A program made the position numbers and the translations under genes. From assembly GCA_003694235.1 (NCBI GenBank), contig RFKO01000177.1, forward strand, positions 1 through 8,118: DNA of 8,118 bases, given 5' to 3'. Positions 5,676 to 8,118 of this stretch are shown piece by piece (positions within the stretch are counted from its first letter, which is position 1; the number at the start of each line of letters is the position of its first letter). The notes below the pieces were generated by a model. That model saw only the letters and a program-made list of their open reading frames with translations, did not search any database and had not been told where the DNA came from. Source of the DNA: Anaerolineae bacterium. GTDB lineage: Bacteria; Chloroflexota; Anaerolineae; Anaerolineales; UBA11858.

Positions 5676-7640
5676 ATGAGCCTCTTTACCCGCATCTTCC
5701 GCTCCAACACCTCTCTGCGCCCGCTGGCGCGGGCTGCCCGTGAGCTGCTACAGCATTTGAACGAACTGGGCGGAGCGGTGCAAAGCGCCGCCGCCGAAGC
5801 GGAGAACATCCGCACCAGCCTGAAAGAAACCGCCGACCAGGCTTCCTCAATCGCCGCCTCCGGCGAACAACTGGCCTCCACCAGCAACCAGATCGCCGCC
5901 TCGATCGAGCAGGTGAACAAGTCGGTTGATTCGCTGGGCGCCTCCATCGAGGAGAACACCGCCTCCAACGAGGAGATGGCGCGCTCGATTGGCCAGGTGG
6001 CTGCCATGGCCGCCGAACTCAGCCGCTCCACCGAACAAACCGCCACCTCGCTCAACCAGGTGACCGCGGCGCTCAAGTCCATCAATCAGGAGATGGACAA
6101 CCTGGTCTCGGCAGTCAACGAGAACGCCGCCGCCGTCGAGGAGATCGCCGGCTCGATCCGCGGCGTGGCGGAGAACGCCGACGACCTGGCCGCGGCCAGC
6201 GAGGAAAACGCCAACGCCACCACCGAGATGAGCGCCGGCATCGAAGAGATCACCGCCACCATCCGCTCGGTCAATCAGTCCATCGACGACGTGGCGGCCA
6301 ACATCGAAGAAATGGCGCGCTCCATCCACAGCGTGGCCGAGAACGCCCGCCACATCCGCGCCGCCGCCACGCAGGCGGCCAGCGCGATGCAGCAGCTAGA
6401 CGCCTCAATGCGCGCCAGCGCCAGCGTGGCCGTACGCGCCGAAAAAGCCGCCACCCAGGCGGCGCAGCAGGCGCGCCAGGGCAGCGAAAAGGTCAACCAG
6501 GCCATCAACACCTTCGACTCCCTCAACCATGCCATCGGCGCCTCGGCCGACACTTTCGGCGAGATGGGACGCCAGGCCGGCGAGATCGGTCACATTGTCG
6601 AAACCATCCGCCTGATCGCCGAACGCACCAACCTGCTCTCGCTCAACGCCTCCATCGAGGCCGCGCGCGCCGGCGAGGCCGGACGCGGCTTCGCCGTGGT
6701 CGCCGAGGAAATCCGTAACCTGGCCAACCGTTCTGCCAGCGCCAGCGAGGAGATCGGCAACATCGTGCAGCGCCTGCAGGAAAGCGTGCAGTCCGCCATC
6801 GAGCAATTCAACGCTTACCGGCAGATGTCCACCGAAGGGCAGCAGGCCTCGCGCCTGGCTTCCGAAGGGCTGAGCGCCATCCAGGCCAGCGCCGAGGAGA
6901 CCGCCGGCGCGGTCGCTCAGATCACCCGCGCCCTGAAACAACAACTCGAGGTCGGCGGCCGCACGCTCAAAGCAGTGCAGGTCACCAAACAGCAGGTCGA
7001 GCAAATCGCCGCCACGGTGGAGGAGCAGGCCGGCGCCGCGGATGCCATCGCCCGCTCGGTAGAAGCCTTACGACCGGCCAGCGCCGAGGCCACCAAAGCG
7101 CTCAGAGAGCAAACCCGCGGCGTGCAGAACATCGTCCAGTCCACCCAGCAAGTCTCGGCGCTCTCGCAGCAGATCGCCAAAGCCACCAGCGAGCAATCCC
7201 GCGCCGCCGCCGAGATTGCCCAGGCCATTGACGCCATGCGCCTGGCAGTCGCCAACACCAACCGTTCACTCGACGAGATCGCCCAGGCCGGCGATGAGCT
7301 CACCCGTGAAGCGCATAACACCGACCTGCAGGCGCGCAAGATCAGCACCGCCATGGACGAGCAAAGCAAAGCCAGCCAGGAGACCGTGGCCGGACTGAAC
7401 GCCATGCGGCAGGTAGCCGTGCAGACCGGCCAGGCGATGGACGAGCAGGCGCGCGCCCTGAATGAGATGCGCCAGGCCACGGCCAACATCGCCCGGCAGA
7501 TTGACCAGATCGCCGCCGGCGTCGCTCGCTTCGCCGAACAGAGCAGCGTCATCCTGCAAACGCTGGCGCAGGCACAGCAGGCGTTGCCCCAGGCCGGGGA
7601 ACAGGCCCGCCGGCTGGCCGATGAACTGGACTCGCAATGA
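5676..7640 (+). CDS. Soluble, sensor-less methyl-accepting chemotaxis protein with very long coiled-coil arms
   Basis: A 654-residue chemoreceptor identified by its hairpin tip at about 307-352 ([20 protein letters not shown], then [15 protein letters not shown]), the CheA/CheW-binding signature. No transmembrane segment, HAMP or recognisable ligand domain is present. Residues 1-35 form a short basic, amphipathic-looking stretch ([10 protein letters not shown]..., five Arg in the first 22 residues), and almost everything else is Ala/Glu/Gln-rich heptad coiled coil. The tip is central: about 298 residues from arm start (36) to tip (334), and about 306 from tip to 640. The usual bacterial receptor arms are far shorter. 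Matches to the methylation pattern (two small residues, two any, E/Q pair, two any, two small) occur at Glu155-Glu156, Glu450-Gln451 and Glu562-Gln563, with many near matches. The C-terminus ([10 protein letters not shown]) has no CheR-tethering pentapeptide. Probably a cytoplasmic array receptor that takes its signal from a partner protein. Family is secure; mode of sensing unknown. Confidence 0.95.
   Translation: MSLFTRIFRSNTSLRPLARAARELLQHLNELGGAVQSAAAEAENIRTSLKETADQASSIAASGEQLASTSNQIAASIEQVNKSVDSLGASIEENTASNEEMARSIGQVAAMAAELSRSTEQTATSLNQVTAALKSINQEMDNLVSAVNENAAAVEEIAGSIRGVAENADDLAAASEENANATTEMSAGIEEITATIRSVNQSIDDVAANIEEMARSIHSVAENARHIRAAATQAASAMQQLDASMRASASVAVRAEKAATQAAQQARQGSEKVNQAINTFDSLNHAIGASADTFGEMGRQAGEIGHIVETIRLIAERTNLLSLNASIEAARAGEAGRGFAVVAEEIRNLANRSASASEEIGNIVQRLQESVQSAIEQFNAYRQMSTEGQQASRLASEGLSAIQASAEETAGAVAQITRALKQQLEVGGRTLKAVQVTKQQVEQIAATVEEQAGAADAIARSVEALRPASAEATKALREQTRGVQNIVQSTQQVSALSQQIAKATSEQSRAAAEIAQAIDAMRLAVANTNRSLDEIAQAGDELTREAHNTDLQARKISTAMDEQSKASQETVAGLNAMRQVAVQTGQAMDEQARALNEMRQATANIARQIDQIAAGVARFAEQSSVILQTLAQAQQALPQAGEQARRLADELDSQ
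5781..6452 (+). repeat. Eight tandem 28-residue (84-base) coding units in the receptor N-arm
   Basis: Receptor residues 36-259 align as eight 28-residue units starting at 36, 64, 92, 120, 148, 176, 204 and 232. At unit positions 8-10 most read polar-polar-hydrophobic (NQI, EEM, NQV, EEI, TEM, EEM, QQL), and positions 13-14 give SI, SI, AL, SI, GI, SI, SM. The best pairs are also close in DNA: codons from 5970 (EEMARSI) and from 6306 (EEMARSI), 336 bases apart, and VAENA at residues 164 and 220, 56 apart. This suggests growth by four-heptad duplication, although heptad constraint alone can produce some of the similarity. Confidence 0.6.
6939..7526 (+). repeat. 28-residue register of E-Q pairs in the receptor C-arm
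   Basis: In the C-terminal arm the pair Glu-Gln, or a close variant, recurs every 28 residues: QQ 422, EQ 450, EQ 478, EQ 506, EI 534, EQ 562, EQ 590. Several sit in methylation-like contexts such as TVEEQAGAA and AMDEQSKAS. Conservation outside the pair is weak, so this is a periodic pattern rather than a clear sequence repeat. Confidence 0.45.
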
Positions 7641-8118
7641 GCTGGATCGAAAAACTATCTTCACCCAACCCCGAAGAGCGCCATCGGGCCGTCGAACAGG
7701 TGGCCGCTGAAGGGCGACCGGAAATGGCGCAGGCGCTGGCAGATTTACTGCGCACCGCCCAGGACGACGCCGCCAGCCTGAACGCCGCCATCCAGACGCT
7801 CGGCGAACTGGGCGCGGCCGCCATCCCGGCGCTATCCCCTCTGCTGAGCGACCCGGACGATGACACCCGCCTGTACGCCGCCCAGGCGCTCGGAGGCACC
7901 AAACTCCCCGCAGCGGCCGATCACCTGCTGCCGCTGCTCGACGATCCCAATCCCAACGTGCGCTACCACGTCATCGAAGCATTAGGACATTGTGGCAACC
8001 GCGCCGCCGTGCCCGCCCTGCTAGCGCATCTGCCGCGCGCCTCGTTCCAAGAGGCTTTCGCCATCCTGGATGCGCTTGGCCGCCTGGGAGACCCCGCAGC
8101 CATCCCGGCGCTGCAAAC
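7637..8118 (+). CDS. HEAT-repeat (PBS-lyase-like) protein, 3' end outside window
   Basis: An open frame begins with the ATG at 7637, overlapping the receptor stop as ATGA, and runs without a stop to the window end (160 codons seen). The protein starts [20 protein letters not shown] and contains a series of about 30-residue helical-hairpin repeats: [20 protein letters not shown], then [47 protein letters not shown], and [18 protein letters not shown]. The Asp-Pro, Val-Arg and Ala-Leu-Gly positions are those of HEAT/PBS-lyase repeats, which usually form protein-binding solenoids. No Shine-Dalgarno is visible before the start, so translation probably depends on coupling to the receptor. A role as partner or input module for the receptor array is inferred from position only. 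The missing C-terminus could carry another domain. Confidence 0.88.
   Translation, partial: MSWIEKLSSPNPEERHRAVEQVAAEGRPEMAQALADLLRTAQDDAASLNAAIQTLGELGAAAIPALSPLLSDPDDDTRLYAAQALGGTKLPAAADHLLPLLDDPNPNVRYHVIEALGHCGNRAAVPALLAHLPRASFQEAFAILDALGRLGDPAAIPALQ

Noticed and set aside
5198..6085. 295-codon minus-strand open frame over cheW and the receptor 5' end
   Set aside because: Shadow of clearly real cheW and receptor genes. Its Ser/Ala-rich and His/Gly-rich composition mirrors the repeated Glu/Ala coiled-coil codons on the other strand.
5781..6452. Non-coding tandem repeat, CRISPR or mobile-element signal suggested by recurring GAGGAGATGGCGCGC-like words
   Set aside because: The recurrence follows codons of the 28-residue coiled-coil units, the copies are diverged at third positions, and there are no conserved direct repeats with unique spacers or inverted ends.

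Overview
The window is one co-directional, GC-rich run of signal-transduction genes, all on the + strand, with almost no non-coding DNA. The longest gap between genes is 56 bases (2354-2409). The strong G/C bias at third codon positions and the gene style (PAS-GAF-HisKA_3 kinase beside a NarL-type regulator, long soluble chemoreceptor, HEAT protein in the chemosensory operon) would suit a Chloroflexota (Anaerolineae-like) bacterium. That placement is an impression from protein style, not a search result, and a deltaproteobacterial or similar source is not excluded.

Layout. At 1-1731 lies the 3' part of a sensor histidine kinase whose start is outside the window. It holds the end of one PAS domain, a complete PAS, a GAF, a HisKA_3 dimerisation/phosphoacceptor domain and an HATPase. 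It overlaps by 26 bases a NarL/LuxR-type response regulator (1706-2353). After the 56-base gap, which contains an extended -10-like promoter, comes a chemosensory cluster: a stand-alone NarL-like receiver protein (2410-2823), a CheY (2816-3181), a CheA (3183-5216), a CheW (5213-5671), a sensor-less chemoreceptor made almost entirely of coiled coil (5676-7640), and the start of a HEAT-repeat protein (7637 to the window end, truncated). The junctions are overlaps or gaps of 1-4 bases, the mark of one translationally coupled operon.

How it may work. The kinase/regulator pair probably senses a small ligand, redox state or light through PAS/GAF and controls transcription. The chemosensory genes supply a minimal core (receptor, CheW, CheA, CheY) without CheR or CheB in view. 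The receptor has no transmembrane segment and no recognisable sensor domain, so it probably forms a cytoplasmic array, with input perhaps from a partner such as the HEAT-repeat protein. The output may be motility, type IV pili or another function; nothing in the window decides this.

The most unusual object is the receptor. Its conserved hairpin tip lies in the middle of the protein, with about 300 residues of coiled coil on each side, roughly twice the arm length of the commonest receptor classes. The arms carry a visible 28-residue (four-heptad) periodicity.
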